DNA of 64,000 nucleotides, taken from contig JBBQUP010000001.1 in NCBI GenBank assembly GCA_038212305.1, positions 37,541 to 101,540 on the forward strand, written 5' to 3'. Below, in pieces: positions 35,723 to 45,438 of the stretch (position 1 is the stretch's first letter; the number at the start of each line of letters is the position of its first letter). The stretch is from JBBQUP01 sp038212305. GTDB taxonomy: Bacteria > Bacteroidota > Bacteroidia > Bacteroidales > Marinilabiliaceae. The notes beneath the pieces were generated by a model, which saw only the letters and a list, made by a program, of their open reading frames with translations, had not been told where the DNA came from and ran no database searches. The position numbers were made by a program, and so were the translations under genes.

Positions 35723-36574
35723 TTAATTTTTGATGAATAAAAACAAAGGTTTTAAAACCCATTTATCATTTTCAAAAATAGCAATTTCTTTAACATTACA
35801 ATCAATAGCTGTTTTTAATGATAAGTTAAAACCGTTATCTAAATCACTGATATGATGTGCATCAGAGGCCAATGTTAATGGAATATTTAATCTAATACAC
35901 TCTTTTATTATTAATGGACTAGGAAATGTCTCATGGTATTTCCCTCGGTATATCCCTCTTGAGTTTATCTCAACAATAGAGCCAGCCTCAACAATAGCTT
36001 CTAACGTTTTTTGTACTTCATTAATATACCACGAATCATTTTCAGAAAATAATTCATGATTACTATTCATTTTCACTTTATCCAAATGACCAATCACATC
36101 TGGCTTTTCACGAGCAATCATCATGCGAGTTTGCTCAAAAAATTGAGAAACAGCAATTTTAGCATCTCCATTAAACACTTGTTTCAACGTTTCAAAATAC
36201 TTCGTTTTTTCGCCATCAATAAACCAAAGCTCGCCATTACTAGGGTTTTCAACCAAATGGATTGATCCAATGAAATAATCTGCTTTAATAATCCGTTTAA
36301 ATTGATTAAACGCAATTGTATAACTTGGAATAAAATCCACTTCTAAACCTTTATATATGTCAATTCGATCTGAATAGTGTAACTTAGCGTCATCAATTGC
36401 TTTCGAATAGTTTAATAATTTATCAAAATCTAAACTCCATTCATTTTCAAAAGGAACGGGAGCATGACTTGTAAATCCTATCTTATTATAATTCAATCGA
36501 ATAGCTTCGTTGCAAAACTCATTAATAGTTGATTTACCGTCGCAAAATTCGGTGTGTGTATGAAATGTAAACAT
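35723..36574 (-). CDS. PHP-domain histidinol-phosphatase-like protein
   Basis: A 283-residue PHP phosphoesterase. The start is placed at the ATG at 36574 because it directly yields the first metal-binding motif MFTFHTHTEFCDG; the GTG/ATG extension upstream is a hydrophobic artefact. Further metal ligands occur in FTSHAPVPF, KGLEVDFIP, GSIHLVE, IGHLDKVK and SDAHH, matching HisJ-type PHP phosphatases. It could dephosphorylate histidinol phosphate or another phosphoester. It is not near other his genes. The minus-strand position, divergent from moxR, suggests independent expression. Confidence 0.82.
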   Translation of the reverse strand: MFTFHTHTEFCDGKSTINEFCNEAIRLNYNKIGFTSHAPVPFENEWSLDFDKLLNYSKAIDDAKLHYSDRIDIYKGLEVDFIPSYTIAFNQFKRIIKADYFIGSIHLVENPSNGELWFIDGEKTKYFETLKQVFNGDAKIAVSQFFEQTRMMIAREKPDVIGHLDKVKMNSNHELFSENDSWYINEVQKTLEAIVEAGSIVEINSRGIYRGKYHETFPSPLIIKECIRLNIPLTLASDAHHISDLDNGFNLSLKTAIDCNVKEIAIFENDKWVLKPLFLFIKN

Positions 36575-36696
36575 CAGAAAAAATTTAATAAACCGTAAAA
36601 ATAGTTTATACATACAACAAACAATCATAAAAATCGTTGAGTTTTTGCTTTAACAATATTTAACGCCCAACAGTAGCAGCATTTGCGTTAAGTTTA

Positions 36697-36704
36697 TAAT
36701 TTTG
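36697..36704 (+). promoter_or_regulatory. Candidate -7 promoter element of the moxR/bat operon
   Basis: TAATTTTG fits the TAnnTTTG consensus and lies 45 nt before the moxR ATG, in the divergent gap with the PHP gene. No -33 TTTG is found at the usual 19-21 nt spacing (a TTTG exists but is too close), so support is limited to the -7 box and location. Confidence 0.3.
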
Positions 36705-36748
36705 AAATCCGCAAAACAAAACTGTTTAAATCTAAATTTTTACAAATT

Positions 36749-37744
36749 ATGGAGCAATCGGTTGATATTCGAGAATTGAATGAACGAATTAAAGAGCAAA
36801 GTGCTTTTGTTGACTTGCTTAGCATTGAAATGGGCAAAGTTATTGTTGGACAAAAGCATTTAGTTGAAAGTCTAATGATTGGCCTATTATCTAATGGCCA
36901 CATTCTTTTAGAAGGCGTGCCTGGCCTTGCTAAAACACTTGCCATAAACACCTTAGCATCTATTATTGATGCCAAATATGCTCGTATCCAATTTACTCCC
37001 GACTTATTGCCGGCCGACTTAATTGGTACACTTATCTATAGTCAGAAAAACGAAGAATTTGTTGTTAAAAAAGGACCATTATTCACCAATTTTGTTTTGG
37101 CCGATGAAATAAATCGAGCCCCAGCAAAGGTTCAAAGTGCTTTACTTGAGGCGATGCAGGAAAGACAAGTGACTATTGGCGATAAAACATTTCCGCTTGA
37201 AGAGCCCTTTCTCGTTATGGCCACTCAAAATCCAATTGAACAAGAAGGTACTTACCCGCTTCCTGAAGCTCAGGTTGACCGTTTTATGTTGAAAGTGGTT
37301 ATTGATTATCCTAAAAAAGATGAGGAGCAATTAATCATTCGTCACAATCTGGCTCAATCGTTCCCAAAAGCATCAAGCATCTTAAAGCCCATCGACATCA
37401 TAAACGCCCGCAAAGTAGTTAAAGATGTTTACATGGATGAAAAAATTGAGAAATACATAGTAGATATCGTTTTTGCTTCGCGATTCCCTGCCGATTATGG
37501 TTTGGCCAAATTCACAGAGATGATTTCTTATGGTGCGTCGCCTCGCGCAAGTATCAGCTTGGCTATGGCATCAAAAGCATATGCATTTATTAAACGCAGA
37601 GGATATGTTATTCCCGAAGATGTTCGCGCAGTTTGTTTTAATGTGCTACGTCATAGAATTGGCTTGTCGTATGAAGCTGAAGCCAACAACGTAACATCGG
37701 AACACATTATAAGCGAAATACTTAACTCAATTGAGGTGCCTTGA
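36749..37744 (+). CDS. MoxR-family AAA+ ATPase
   Basis: A 331-residue AAA+ chaperone-like ATPase. It has Walker A GVPGLAKT (the MoxR-typical A in place of G before KT), Walker B VLADEINRAPAKVQSALLEAM, sensor 1 VMATQNPIEQEGTYPLPEAQ and a C-terminal lid with GASPRA (sensor 2 Arg). MoxR proteins act with the adjacent VWA proteins to assemble or activate partner complexes. It heads the operon moxR-DUF58-(unknown)-batA-batB-batC-batD-batE, linked to stress and aerotolerance in Bacteroides. The DUF58 gene follows after 51 nt. Confidence 0.94.
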   Translation: MEQSVDIRELNERIKEQSAFVDLLSIEMGKVIVGQKHLVESLMIGLLSNGHILLEGVPGLAKTLAINTLASIIDAKYARIQFTPDLLPADLIGTLIYSQKNEEFVVKKGPLFTNFVLADEINRAPAKVQSALLEAMQERQVTIGDKTFPLEEPFLVMATQNPIEQEGTYPLPEAQVDRFMLKVVIDYPKKDEEQLIIRHNLAQSFPKASSILKPIDIINARKVVKDVYMDEKIEKYIVDIVFASRFPADYGLAKFTEMISYGASPRASISLAMASKAYAFIKRRGYVIPEDVRAVCFNVLRHRIGLSYEAEANNVTSEHIISEILNSIEVP

Positions 37745-37795
37745 TAATAACAGCTTATTTACTGCTGTTAAATTGTACATTTAAAATATAATTAA

Positions 37796-38662
37796 ATGGA
37801 AGCATCTGAATTACTAAAAAAAGTCCGTCAGATAGAGATTAAAACTCGCGGACTTTCTAATCATATTTTTGCTGGAGAATATCATTCTGCGTTTAAAGGA
37901 CGTGGAATGACTTTTAGCGAAGTTCGTGAATACCAATATGGCGACGACATTCGAAATATTGACTGGAATGTAACTGCCCGATTTAATCATCCATTTATAA
38001 AAGTATTTGAAGAAGAACGGGAATTAACCGTTATGCTTTTAATTGATGTATCGGGATCGCGAAATTTTGGAACTATAAACGCTTTCAAAAAAAATGTAAT
38101 AACTGAAATATCAGCTATTCTGGCATTTTCAGCCATTCAGAATAATGATAAAATAGGAATAGTTTTTTTCAGTGATCACATCGAAAAATTTATACCTCCA
38201 AAAAAAGGCCGTAAGCATATTTTGCACATCATTCGAGAACTTATCAACTTTACACCCCAGAACAAAAAAACAGATATCTCTGAAGCATTAAAATTTCTGA
38301 AAAATGCTATCAAAAAAAGATGTACAGCTTTTATAATATCAGATTTTGGTGATGAGAATTTCGAAGATGCTTTAAAAATTGCCAATCAGAAACACGATGT
38401 GGTTGCATTAAAAATTTACGATCAACGCGAAACAGAAATGCCAGCTATTGGTTGGGTTAAGCTAAAAGATTCTGAAACCGATGAGTTGGTGTGGGTAAAT
38501 ACAAATAAAGCAACTGTTCGGAATGATTACAAGCAATATTGGATTCAAACCCATCAAACGCATCGTGCCATTTTTAATAAATGTGGAGTTGATTTTGTTA
38601 CAATTGCCACCAACGAAGATTACGTAAAATCACTCATGTCGCTGTTTAAAAAACGAATGTAA
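37796..38662 (+). CDS. DUF58 domain protein (VWA-like)
   Basis: A 288-residue protein with the DUF58 core: FKGRGMTFSEVREYQYGDDIRNIDWNVTAR, followed by a VWA-like LLIDVSGSRNFG strand (a degenerate MIDAS DVSGS) and FIISDFGDE. Proteins of this family always accompany MoxR in Bacteroidota and are thought to be its substrates or adaptors. There is no membrane segment. It is second in the operon, 84 nt before the next start. Confidence 0.92.
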   Translation: MEASELLKKVRQIEIKTRGLSNHIFAGEYHSAFKGRGMTFSEVREYQYGDDIRNIDWNVTARFNHPFIKVFEEERELTVMLLIDVSGSRNFGTINAFKKNVITEISAILAFSAIQNNDKIGIVFFSDHIEKFIPPKKGRKHILHIIRELINFTPQNKKTDISEALKFLKNAIKKRCTAFIISDFGDENFEDALKIANQKHDVVALKIYDQRETEMPAIGWVKLKDSETDELVWVNTNKATVRNDYKQYWIQTHQTHRAIFNKCGVDFVTIATNEDYVKSLMSLFKKRM

Positions 38663-38746
38663 CTAAAGTAAATTACTTCTTTTGAAACAGTCGAGCTCAT
38701 TTGTTGCTAATAAAATGTTACAAGAGAAAAATAAAATTTGTTTCGA

Positions 38747-39760
38747 ATGAAAAAACAGTTAGTTCTGAAATTATATTGCTTAATTATTTCAGTTATCATT
38801 TCATCTGGGTTTCCAATATTGGGACAAGGTGTTTCGGTTGAGGCTAAACTCGATTCGATGCTCATTTTTATTGGTGGGCAAATCAATATGAAACTCGAAA
38901 TTAGTCAACCCAAATCTGTTGTCGTAAATTTTCCCGTTTTAACGGATACAATTTCTAAAAATATTGAAATTGTATCTATTGGGAAAACGGATACAACGCT
39001 TGTTGATAATAATCGATTACTGATTTCTAAAACACTACGAATCACCTCATTCGACAGTGGAGTACATCTTATTACGGCCTTAACATTTGAATTGGCCGAC
39101 AAGCAAGTGCAAGCGTTTTACCAAACACGAGAAATGGCTATTAAAGTAATTAATCCTTTTGAAGAAGTGGATCCAAAAAAAGGAATTAATGATATTAAAC
39201 AGCCCTATGACGCGCCATTTAAACTATCGGAGCTACTTCCCTATCTACCTTATATTATTGGATTTTTAATTTTGATAGCTGCCATAGTCATTCTTGTAAT
39301 TTGGCGCTTTAATCGGAAATTAATTCTTCCATTTCTGGGAAAGGAAAAACCTATCGTTCCGCCTCATGTAATTGCGTTAAACGAATTAGAGCGAATTAAA
39401 ATAGAAAACTACTGTCGGCGCGATTTAATTAAACAATATTACATTGAGATAAGTGATTGTTTACGACAATACATCTTGGCACGATTTAACATCAATGCGC
39501 CTGAGCACACTTCAGAAGAGACTCATATGTTATTAAAGAAGAGTCAACTAATTGACAAAGATATGATCGCAAAACTAGATCAAATACTTACTATAGCCGA
39601 TTTAGCAAAATTTGCCAAATATAAACCCACTACTGAAGTCAATGATTTAAACTTAATTAATGCTGTATTCTTTGTTAATCAAACAAAACAAGAAGAAGTT
39701 GTTCCCATTGAAGAACAAAAACAACAATTAAAAAGTAGCGAGTTAATAACCAAAAGTTAA
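38747..39760 (+). CDS. Unnamed membrane protein of the Bat operon (BatD-like N-terminal region)
   Basis: A 337-residue protein from the ATG at 38747; the upstream TTG at 38738 adds only three residues. It has a signal peptide (to about residue 28) and a beta-sandwich periplasmic domain (about 30-140). A single membrane helix (about 165-190, LPYIIGFLILIAAIVILVIW) and a helical cytoplasmic tail follow. The tail has RDLIKQYYIEISDCLRQYI and FAKYKP, like the tail that follows the BatD membrane helix. This third-position protein is a regular member of the Bacteroidota operon but has no standard name. It possibly couples periplasmic status to the VWA/MoxR partners. Confidence 0.75.
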   Translation: MKKQLVLKLYCLIISVIISSGFPILGQGVSVEAKLDSMLIFIGGQINMKLEISQPKSVVVNFPVLTDTISKNIEIVSIGKTDTTLVDNNRLLISKTLRITSFDSGVHLITALTFELADKQVQAFYQTREMAIKVINPFEEVDPKKGINDIKQPYDAPFKLSELLPYLPYIIGFLILIAAIVILVIWRFNRKLILPFLGKEKPIVPPHVIALNELERIKIENYCRRDLIKQYYIEISDCLRQYILARFNINAPEHTSEETHMLLKKSQLIDKDMIAKLDQILTIADLAKFAKYKPTTEVNDLNLINAVFFVNQTKQEEVVPIEEQKQQLKSSELITKS

Positions 39761-39778
39761 ATTAAAAATAGACTTAAC

Positions 39779-40771
39779 ATGGGTTTTCCGACCTTTTCAA
39801 ATCCGATATTTTTATATCTATTACCAGCATTAATTCCATTAATAGTTTGGTACTATTTTAAACATCGCGACATACAAGCATCTATTGAAATTTCAAGTTT
39901 AAAAGGGTTTTCTCTGAAAAAACATTCAAGCAAACAGTTTTTTCGACATATTCCTTTTATTCTGAGAGTATTAATTCTAGCATTACTACTAATAATCCTA
40001 GCCCGACCACAATCGACCAATAAATTGGAGAATCGTGTGACCGAAGGGATTGATATTGTGATGGCGCTCGACATATCAGGCAGTATGTTAGCTCGCGATT
40101 TCACTCCCGACAGATTGGAAGCAGCTAAAAATGTAGCCATTGAATTTGTTTCAGGACGTACCAGTGATAAAATCGGACTTGTTATTTTTTCAGGTGAGAG
40201 CTTTACCCAATGTCCGCTCACTACCGACAAAGCTGTACTTATAAATTTATTTAAAGATCTTCAAACTGGGATGCTTAAAGATGGTACTGCCATTGGAATG
40301 GGATTAGCCACCGCTGTAGCACGAATAAAGGATAGTGAAGCCAAAAGCAAAGTAATTATTCTGTTAACGGATGGAATGAATAACTGCGGCGACATTTCGC
40401 CATTAACAGCGGCTGAAATTGCGAAATCATTTGGGGTTAGAGTTTATACCATTGGAGTGGGAACAATTGGAATGGCGCCTTATCCAATGCAAACAGCCTT
40501 TGGCACACAATTACAAGAAATGGAGGTTAAAATAGATGAAGATGTTTTAACTAAAATATCTTCTATGACTGGCGGGAAATACTTTAGAGCCACCAACAAT
40601 AAAAAACTGGCAGAAATTTATGCCGAAATCGATAAAATGGAGAAAACCAGAATCGAAGTTTCGGAATATACTAAACGCAACGAAGAATTTCTTCCATATG
40701 CACTTCTCGCAGCTTTTCTTCTTTTGTTAGAGATAACATTACGAAATACAATACTTAGAAATATACCTTAA
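39779..40771 (+). CDS. batA: BatA, membrane VWA-domain protein
   Basis: A 330-residue protein. Its N-terminal BatA domain has two membrane helices (about 9-25 and 60-77), opening PTFSNPIFLYLLPALIPLIVWYYF. The VWA domain has an intact MIDAS (ALDISGSM, then the conserved Thr and Asp in GTAIG and LLTDGMNN). A C-terminal membrane helix (about 306-323) completes it. It follows the unnamed gene by 18 nt and batB by 12 nt. BatA and BatB are thought to form a complex in the inner membrane facing the periplasm. Confidence 0.93.
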   Translation: MGFPTFSNPIFLYLLPALIPLIVWYYFKHRDIQASIEISSLKGFSLKKHSSKQFFRHIPFILRVLILALLLIILARPQSTNKLENRVTEGIDIVMALDISGSMLARDFTPDRLEAAKNVAIEFVSGRTSDKIGLVIFSGESFTQCPLTTDKAVLINLFKDLQTGMLKDGTAIGMGLATAVARIKDSEAKSKVIILLTDGMNNCGDISPLTAAEIAKSFGVRVYTIGVGTIGMAPYPMQTAFGTQLQEMEVKIDEDVLTKISSMTGGKYFRATNNKKLAEIYAEIDKMEKTRIEVSEYTKRNEEFLPYALLAAFLLLLEITLRNTILRNIP

Positions 40772-40783
40772 AAGTTAAGTACT

Positions 40784-41824
40784 ATGTTCAGATTTGCTAA
40801 TCCTGAATACTTATATCTATTAGTTCTAATACCAGCTTTTGCTTTTGGTTTTTTGATTTTACAGCAAAATCGTAAAAAAGCACTGAGTCGATTTGGTGAT
40901 ACTAATTTGATTAACCAAATAATGCCAGAGGCCTCAAAATATCGAGGATTTATCAAGTTTTATCTCATTCTTTTGGCATTTTTATCTTTAATTATAGCCT
41001 TGGCTCAACCTCAATTTGGTTCTAAACTCGAAAATGTTAAACGCAAAGGAATAGAGCTAATGATATGTTTAGATGTATCAAATAGCATGAATGCCAAAGA
41101 TATTGAGCCCAGTCGACTCGAACGCGCCAAACAAGCCATTGCCCAATTAGTTGATAAGCTTAGCAACGACAAGATTGGGATCATCGTTTTTGCTGGACAA
41201 GCTTACACCCAATTACCTATTACAACCGATTATCCATCAGCTAAAATGTTCTTAACCAATATCTCAACAGATATGATTCCTACGCAAGGAACTGCAATTG
41301 GTACAGCAATAAATTTAGCATCCAGTTCGTTTAGTCAACAAGAAGGAATTAATAAAGCTATTATTGTTATAACCGACGGCGAAAATCACGAAGACAACGC
41401 TGTTGAAGCTGCTCAACAAGCCTTTAGTAAAGGAATAAGGGTTTATACCGTTGGAATGGGATTACCATCAGGTACACCCATACCTATTAGTGCCACTTCG
41501 ACTAACGAGTTTTTAAAAGATCGTGAGGGAAATGTAGTTATAACCAAGCTCGATGAAAAAAGGCTGCAAGAAATAGCCTTGTCAGCTGGTGGAAATTATA
41601 TTCCTGCTAACAACATTCGAAACGGAATAAGCAATTTAGTTAAAGAGTTAAGCGAATTAGAAAAAAAGGAGATTGAAACTAAAATATACACCGATTATGA
41701 TGAGCAATTTCAATACTTTACTGCAATTGCACTATTTTTTCTAATTTTGGAAATTATACTGTTAGAGAGAAAAAACCGAAAACTTAAAAACTTAAAGCTT
41801 TTTCAACCTATAAAAAAGATGTGA
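40784..41824 (+). CDS. batB: BatB, membrane VWA-domain protein
   Basis: A 346-residue paralogue of BatA. N-terminal helices (about 8-25 and 58-77) start RFANPEYLYLLVLIPAFAFGF. The VWA MIDAS is CLDVSNSM, with GTAIGTAI and VITDGENHEDNA supplying the remaining metal ligands. A C-terminal membrane helix (about 308-328) is followed by a basic tail. The operon gap to batC, normally short in this group, is expanded to about 200 bp by an intercistronic repeat that begins right after the TGA. Confidence 0.93.
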   Translation: MFRFANPEYLYLLVLIPAFAFGFLILQQNRKKALSRFGDTNLINQIMPEASKYRGFIKFYLILLAFLSLIIALAQPQFGSKLENVKRKGIELMICLDVSNSMNAKDIEPSRLERAKQAIAQLVDKLSNDKIGIIVFAGQAYTQLPITTDYPSAKMFLTNISTDMIPTQGTAIGTAINLASSSFSQQEGINKAIIVITDGENHEDNAVEAAQQAFSKGIRVYTVGMGLPSGTPIPISATSTNEFLKDREGNVVITKLDEKRLQEIALSAGGNYIPANNIRNGISNLVKELSELEKKEIETKIYTDYDEQFQYFTAIALFFLILEIILLERKNRKLKNLKLFQPIKKM

Positions 41825-41828
41825 TAAT

Positions 41829-41998
41829 TGAGATGTGAGACACAGGGCTTTGAGACACAAGACACAAGACACGAGACTGAAAACATCTTGCTACTCGATA
41901 CTTGATACTAAAAAAGACACAAGATAAGAGAACAGCATGAATACTAAACTCTTAAATATTGATACTTGATTCTTGATACTAATAATCTTGATACTTAA
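41829..41998 (+). repeat. Intercistronic repeat, copy 6, splitting batB and batC
   Basis: Same design as the EPS-locus copies: GATGTGAGACACAG, TTTGAGACACAAGACACAAGACACGAGAC, then CTACTCGATACTTGATACT, a second AGACACAAGATAAGAGA segment, and four TTGATACT elements. The double GACACAAG half suggests a partial internal duplication. It shows the repeat is not confined to the EPS locus. Its orientation relative to transcription is the same as in copies 1-5. Confidence 0.82.
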
Positions 41999-42028
41999 TT
42001 TTCAACAATATTCAAAAACAAATAAAAA

Positions 42029-42670
42029 ATGAAAGTTCTCATATTAATCCTATTACTTTTAAATGTAATAAGTTTATCAGCCCAAGTAGAACGTAAATTT
42101 ATACGGAGAGGAACTCTAGAATATGGCGACGAAAAATTTGTTGACTCAGAAAATAACTACCGTAAAGCATTAAATAAAGATGACAAATCATTCGAAGCTC
42201 GATTTAACTTAGCAGATGCACTTTACAAACAAAAAAAACTTGATGAAGCTTTAAAAGAGTTTGAATTATTAAACCAAACAGAGTCTGACCCGTCAAGAAT
42301 TGCCAAAATAAATCATAACATTGGCAATATTCGCTTTGCACAACAAAAATATGATGAGAGCATTGAAGCGTACAAAAAATCATTACGAAATAATCCTAAT
42401 GATAATGAAACACGTTATAATTTAATTGCTGCTCAAAAAATGAAAGACAATAAAGATCAGAATAAGCAAGATCAACAAAAGCAGCAACAGGAACAAGATC
42501 AGAAAAAACAGGAACAACAAAAGCAAGACCAGCAACAACAGGATCAAAACATGAGTAAAGAAGATGCTCAACGATTACTAAATGCCGTGCAGCAAGATGA
42601 GAATGATCTGCAAAAAGATAAAAAGAAAATTCAGAGCGCTAAAAGTAAACAGATTGAGAAAAACTGGTAG
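42029..42670 (+). CDS. batC: BatC, TPR protein
   Basis: A 213-residue protein. A signal peptide (1-19) is followed by three TPR-type helical pairs (about 30-135; the third reads KYDESIEAYKKSLRNNPND). The C-terminal third is a Gln/Lys/Asp-rich low-complexity segment (about 145-180), then MSKEDAQRLLNAVQQDE, a conserved BatC ending. It is a periplasmic adaptor likely scaffolding BatA/B/D/E. The low-complexity stretch is a candidate for length variation between strains. Confidence 0.9.
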   Translation: MKVLILILLLLNVISLSAQVERKFIRRGTLEYGDEKFVDSENNYRKALNKDDKSFEARFNLADALYKQKKLDEALKEFELLNQTESDPSRIAKINHNIGNIRFAQQKYDESIEAYKKSLRNNPNDNETRYNLIAAQKMKDNKDQNKQDQQKQQQEQDQKKQEQQKQDQQQQDQNMSKEDAQRLLNAVQQDENDLQKDKKKIQSAKSKQIEKNW

Positions 42671-42710
42671 TTAACTATATTTGCATCATAAAAGTAGCAT
42701 TAAAAAAACT

Positions 42711-44579
42711 ATGAATAGTTCACATACAAAAACAACCAAAATGAGATTGAACAAGCTGTTGCTCTTTTTATCATATGTTCTTTTCATTGCAACAACATCT
42801 GCTCAAAATGCAAAACTTACTGCCGAAGCACCACGAGCAGTTATTGCTGGTGAAAAATTTCAATTGGTTTATACAGCCAATGCCGAAGGTAATGACTTTA
42901 GATTACCTGCAATTGATGGTTTTCAGGTTCTAATGGGGCCAAGCACATCGCAAAAAACCTACATGAGCATTACCAATGGAAATGCCGAACGAAGTTATGA
43001 ATTCACTTTTATCTATATATTAAAAGCAGATCAACCTGGGAAATATCAAATTCCTCTGGCTACATTTATCATGAATGGTAAAAAGGTTGAATCAAACTCC
43101 ATACAAATTGAAGTTATTAAAGGGGATGAATCATCAGCTTCAAATAATACATCTCAAGCTGCCTCACGAGACGATGAAGCAACTGGCATTTCTAATGAAG
43201 ATCTATTTATTACCACCTCAACAAATAAGCGCGATGTTTATAAAGATGAACCTATTGTATTAACTACCAAGATTTACGTACGCCCAACTGTTAATCTTCA
43301 AAATATCTCAGATTTAAAAAACCCTGAATTAAAAGATTTTTTATCTCAAGATCTGCCAAAGAAACAAAATCTTGAATGGGGAATTGAAACTCTAAATGGG
43401 AAAACATACAATGTTGCCGTTTTTGATCAAAAGTTAATATTCCCTCAACGTACAGGTGTGCTTTCTATAACTCCTGTTGAAATGGAATTTATTATAAAAG
43501 AACGTACTGCAAGACGATCACAAAGCGTTTTCGAGGACTTTTTCGAATCGAACTATCGCAATGTAAAAAAAAGAGTAATATCTAAACTCATTTCATTAAC
43601 TGTAAAGAACTTACCTGGAGATGCGCCATCGGATTTTAATGGTTTAGTAGGTGATTTTACGATGAAAATGAACCTAACAAAAACCAGTGTTAAAACCAAC
43701 GATGGAATAACGCTAACGATATCAGTTCCTGGAACAGGAAACCACAAATTAATGAATGCTCCTGTGATAAATACACCGAGCGATTTCGATAAATTTGATC
43801 CAAAAGTTACCAATAACATTGACAATACTATTGCTGGAATGACTGGCACTAAGATTTTCGAATATCTTATAATACCTCGCCATTCGGGTACTTTTACAAT
43901 TCCTTCGGTTAGTTTTTCCTATTTTGACATTAAAACAAAGCAGTATAAAACCTTACGAACTGAGCCAACAACCATTCAGGTCGAAAAAGGCAATATGGAG
44001 GAGACTGCAACAGCTATACCTCAGTATGCATCTTCGCGAGAAGATTTAAAATACATTGGGAAAGATATTAGGCACATTAATACAGATCAGTTAAAACTCT
44101 ATCCGAAAAGCAACTATTTATTTGGTTCTCTTTTGTTTTACCTATTATTTATCATTCCACTTGCTTTATTTTTTGTGTTTGTAGTATTTGCACAAAAACA
44201 TATTCGCGAGAATGCCAATATTCAGTTGTTTAAAAATAAACGGGCTAACAAAATGGCTATTAAAAGGTTGAATCATGCAGCAATATTTTTGAAACAAAAC
44301 AAAAAAGAAGAATTCTACAATGAAACATTAAGAGCATTGTGGGGTTATTTAGGAGATAAACTATCGTTGCCTGTCTCTAACTTGTCGAAAGATAATGCTC
44401 AGGAATTATTAAATAAACGAAATATAAATGCCGAAACAATTCAGGCCTTTATGAAAAATATAAATGAGTGTGAGTTTGCACGTTATTCACCCAATGCAGG
44501 AACTGATGCTATGGACGAATTGTATAAAAAATCGGTTGACACATTGGTTAGTATCGAGGGTCAAATTCGAAAGAAATAA
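42711..44579 (+). CDS. batD: BatD, large periplasmic membrane protein
   Basis: A 622-residue protein from the ATG at 42711. The ATG at 42741 is a good alternative directly before the signal peptide RLNKLLLFLSYVLF, and the TTG at 42681 is rejected. The BatD beta-rich region has AEAPRAVIAGEKFQLVYTANAEG near the mature N-terminus, and VGDFTMKMNLTKTSVKTNDGITLTI and VPGTGNHKLM later. A membrane helix (about 475-500) and a cytoplasmic helical tail with LRALWGYLGDKL follow. In Bacteroides, Bat mutants are affected in aerotolerance. It lies between batC and batE with short gaps. Confidence 0.92.
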   Translation: MNSSHTKTTKMRLNKLLLFLSYVLFIATTSAQNAKLTAEAPRAVIAGEKFQLVYTANAEGNDFRLPAIDGFQVLMGPSTSQKTYMSITNGNAERSYEFTFIYILKADQPGKYQIPLATFIMNGKKVESNSIQIEVIKGDESSASNNTSQAASRDDEATGISNEDLFITTSTNKRDVYKDEPIVLTTKIYVRPTVNLQNISDLKNPELKDFLSQDLPKKQNLEWGIETLNGKTYNVAVFDQKLIFPQRTGVLSITPVEMEFIIKERTARRSQSVFEDFFESNYRNVKKRVISKLISLTVKNLPGDAPSDFNGLVGDFTMKMNLTKTSVKTNDGITLTISVPGTGNHKLMNAPVINTPSDFDKFDPKVTNNIDNTIAGMTGTKIFEYLIIPRHSGTFTIPSVSFSYFDIKTKQYKTLRTEPTTIQVEKGNMEETATAIPQYASSREDLKYIGKDIRHINTDQLKLYPKSNYLFGSLLFYLLFIIPLALFFVFVVFAQKHIRENANIQLFKNKRANKMAIKRLNHAAIFLKQNKKEEFYNETLRALWGYLGDKLSLPVSNLSKDNAQELLNKRNINAETIQAFMKNINECEFARYSPNAGTDAMDELYKKSVDTLVSIEGQIRKK

Positions 44580-44627
44580 GCGTTATTTCCACTATTAAGT
44601 TTATTATCATCAGAAAAATATAATCTT

Positions 44628-45410
44628 ATGAATACAAATTATCAGCTGCGAATTATTTGTAAAAAACTATTGCTGACAGGAGTCTTTTTATTGCTGATAT
44701 TTGCGAGCGCCAATGCCCAAGACAAGCGGTTGAATAAAGGTAACTCGTTGTACAGTGAAGGTAAATTCGAAGAAGCAATTCAGGTTTATGAAGATATTTT
44801 GAAAACGGGAGTTGAAAGCGAAGTCCTATACTTTAATTTAGGAAATGCATATTACAAAACAGCCAATTTACCTCGAGCTATATTAAACTATGAACGAGCT
44901 AAATTAATTGACTCCGACGATTTAGATGTAAATTATAATTTAGATTTAGCTTATAGTCAAACTATTGATAAAATAGAGCCTATAGACAAATTATTTATTA
45001 AACGTTGGATACAAGACCTAATTGACAAAGGAACTTCTGATTTTTGGGCCTACACATCAATAGCGCTGTTTTTAATTGTATTAATATTGTCAGGAATTTA
45101 TTTGTATTCTGGAAATGCAACTGTTAAAAGAGTAAGTTTTTTTTCGTCTGTATTACTCGTTGTAGGTGTTATTTTATCTTTTAATTTTGCAAGTGTACAA
45201 AGCAACAAATTATCTAACAGAACAGAGGCAATTATTTTTGAACCAAGTGTTACAGTAAAAAGTTCACCCGATTTTAGTGGTACAGACCTATTTGTGATAC
45301 ATGAAGGAACAAAAGTTAAAATACTTGAAACGGTTGGAAATTGGAAACGTGTTCAAGTAAATAATGGTTCTCAAGGATGGCTTGTATCACAAAGTTTTAT
45401 TGCTATCTAA
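44628..45410 (+). CDS. batE: BatE, TPR and SH3-domain membrane protein
   Basis: A 260-residue protein. A signal or anchor helix (about 11-30) is followed by a TPR region with LYFNLGNAYYKTANLPRAILNYERA and a second pair. Two membrane helices follow (about 142-161 and 170-190). The C-terminal bacterial SH3 domain reads ...VKSSPDFSG...FVIHEGTKVKILE...GWLVSQSF. This is the standard BatE architecture and last gene of the operon. No clear terminator follows. Confidence 0.9.
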   Translation: MNTNYQLRIICKKLLLTGVFLLLIFASANAQDKRLNKGNSLYSEGKFEEAIQVYEDILKTGVESEVLYFNLGNAYYKTANLPRAILNYERAKLIDSDDLDVNYNLDLAYSQTIDKIEPIDKLFIKRWIQDLIDKGTSDFWAYTSIALFLIVLILSGIYLYSGNATVKRVSFFSSVLLVVGVILSFNFASVQSNKLSNRTEAIIFEPSVTVKSSPDFSGTDLFVIHEGTKVKILETVGNWKRVQVNNGSQGWLVSQSFIAI

Positions 45411-45438
45411 TTGATTTAAATTGCAATACAACGCATTG

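Noticed and set aside
36575..36628. N-terminal extension of the PHP phosphatase
   Set aside because: The PHP metal motif HTHTEFCDG begins right after the Met at 36574; the extra 18 residues have no counterpart in the family.
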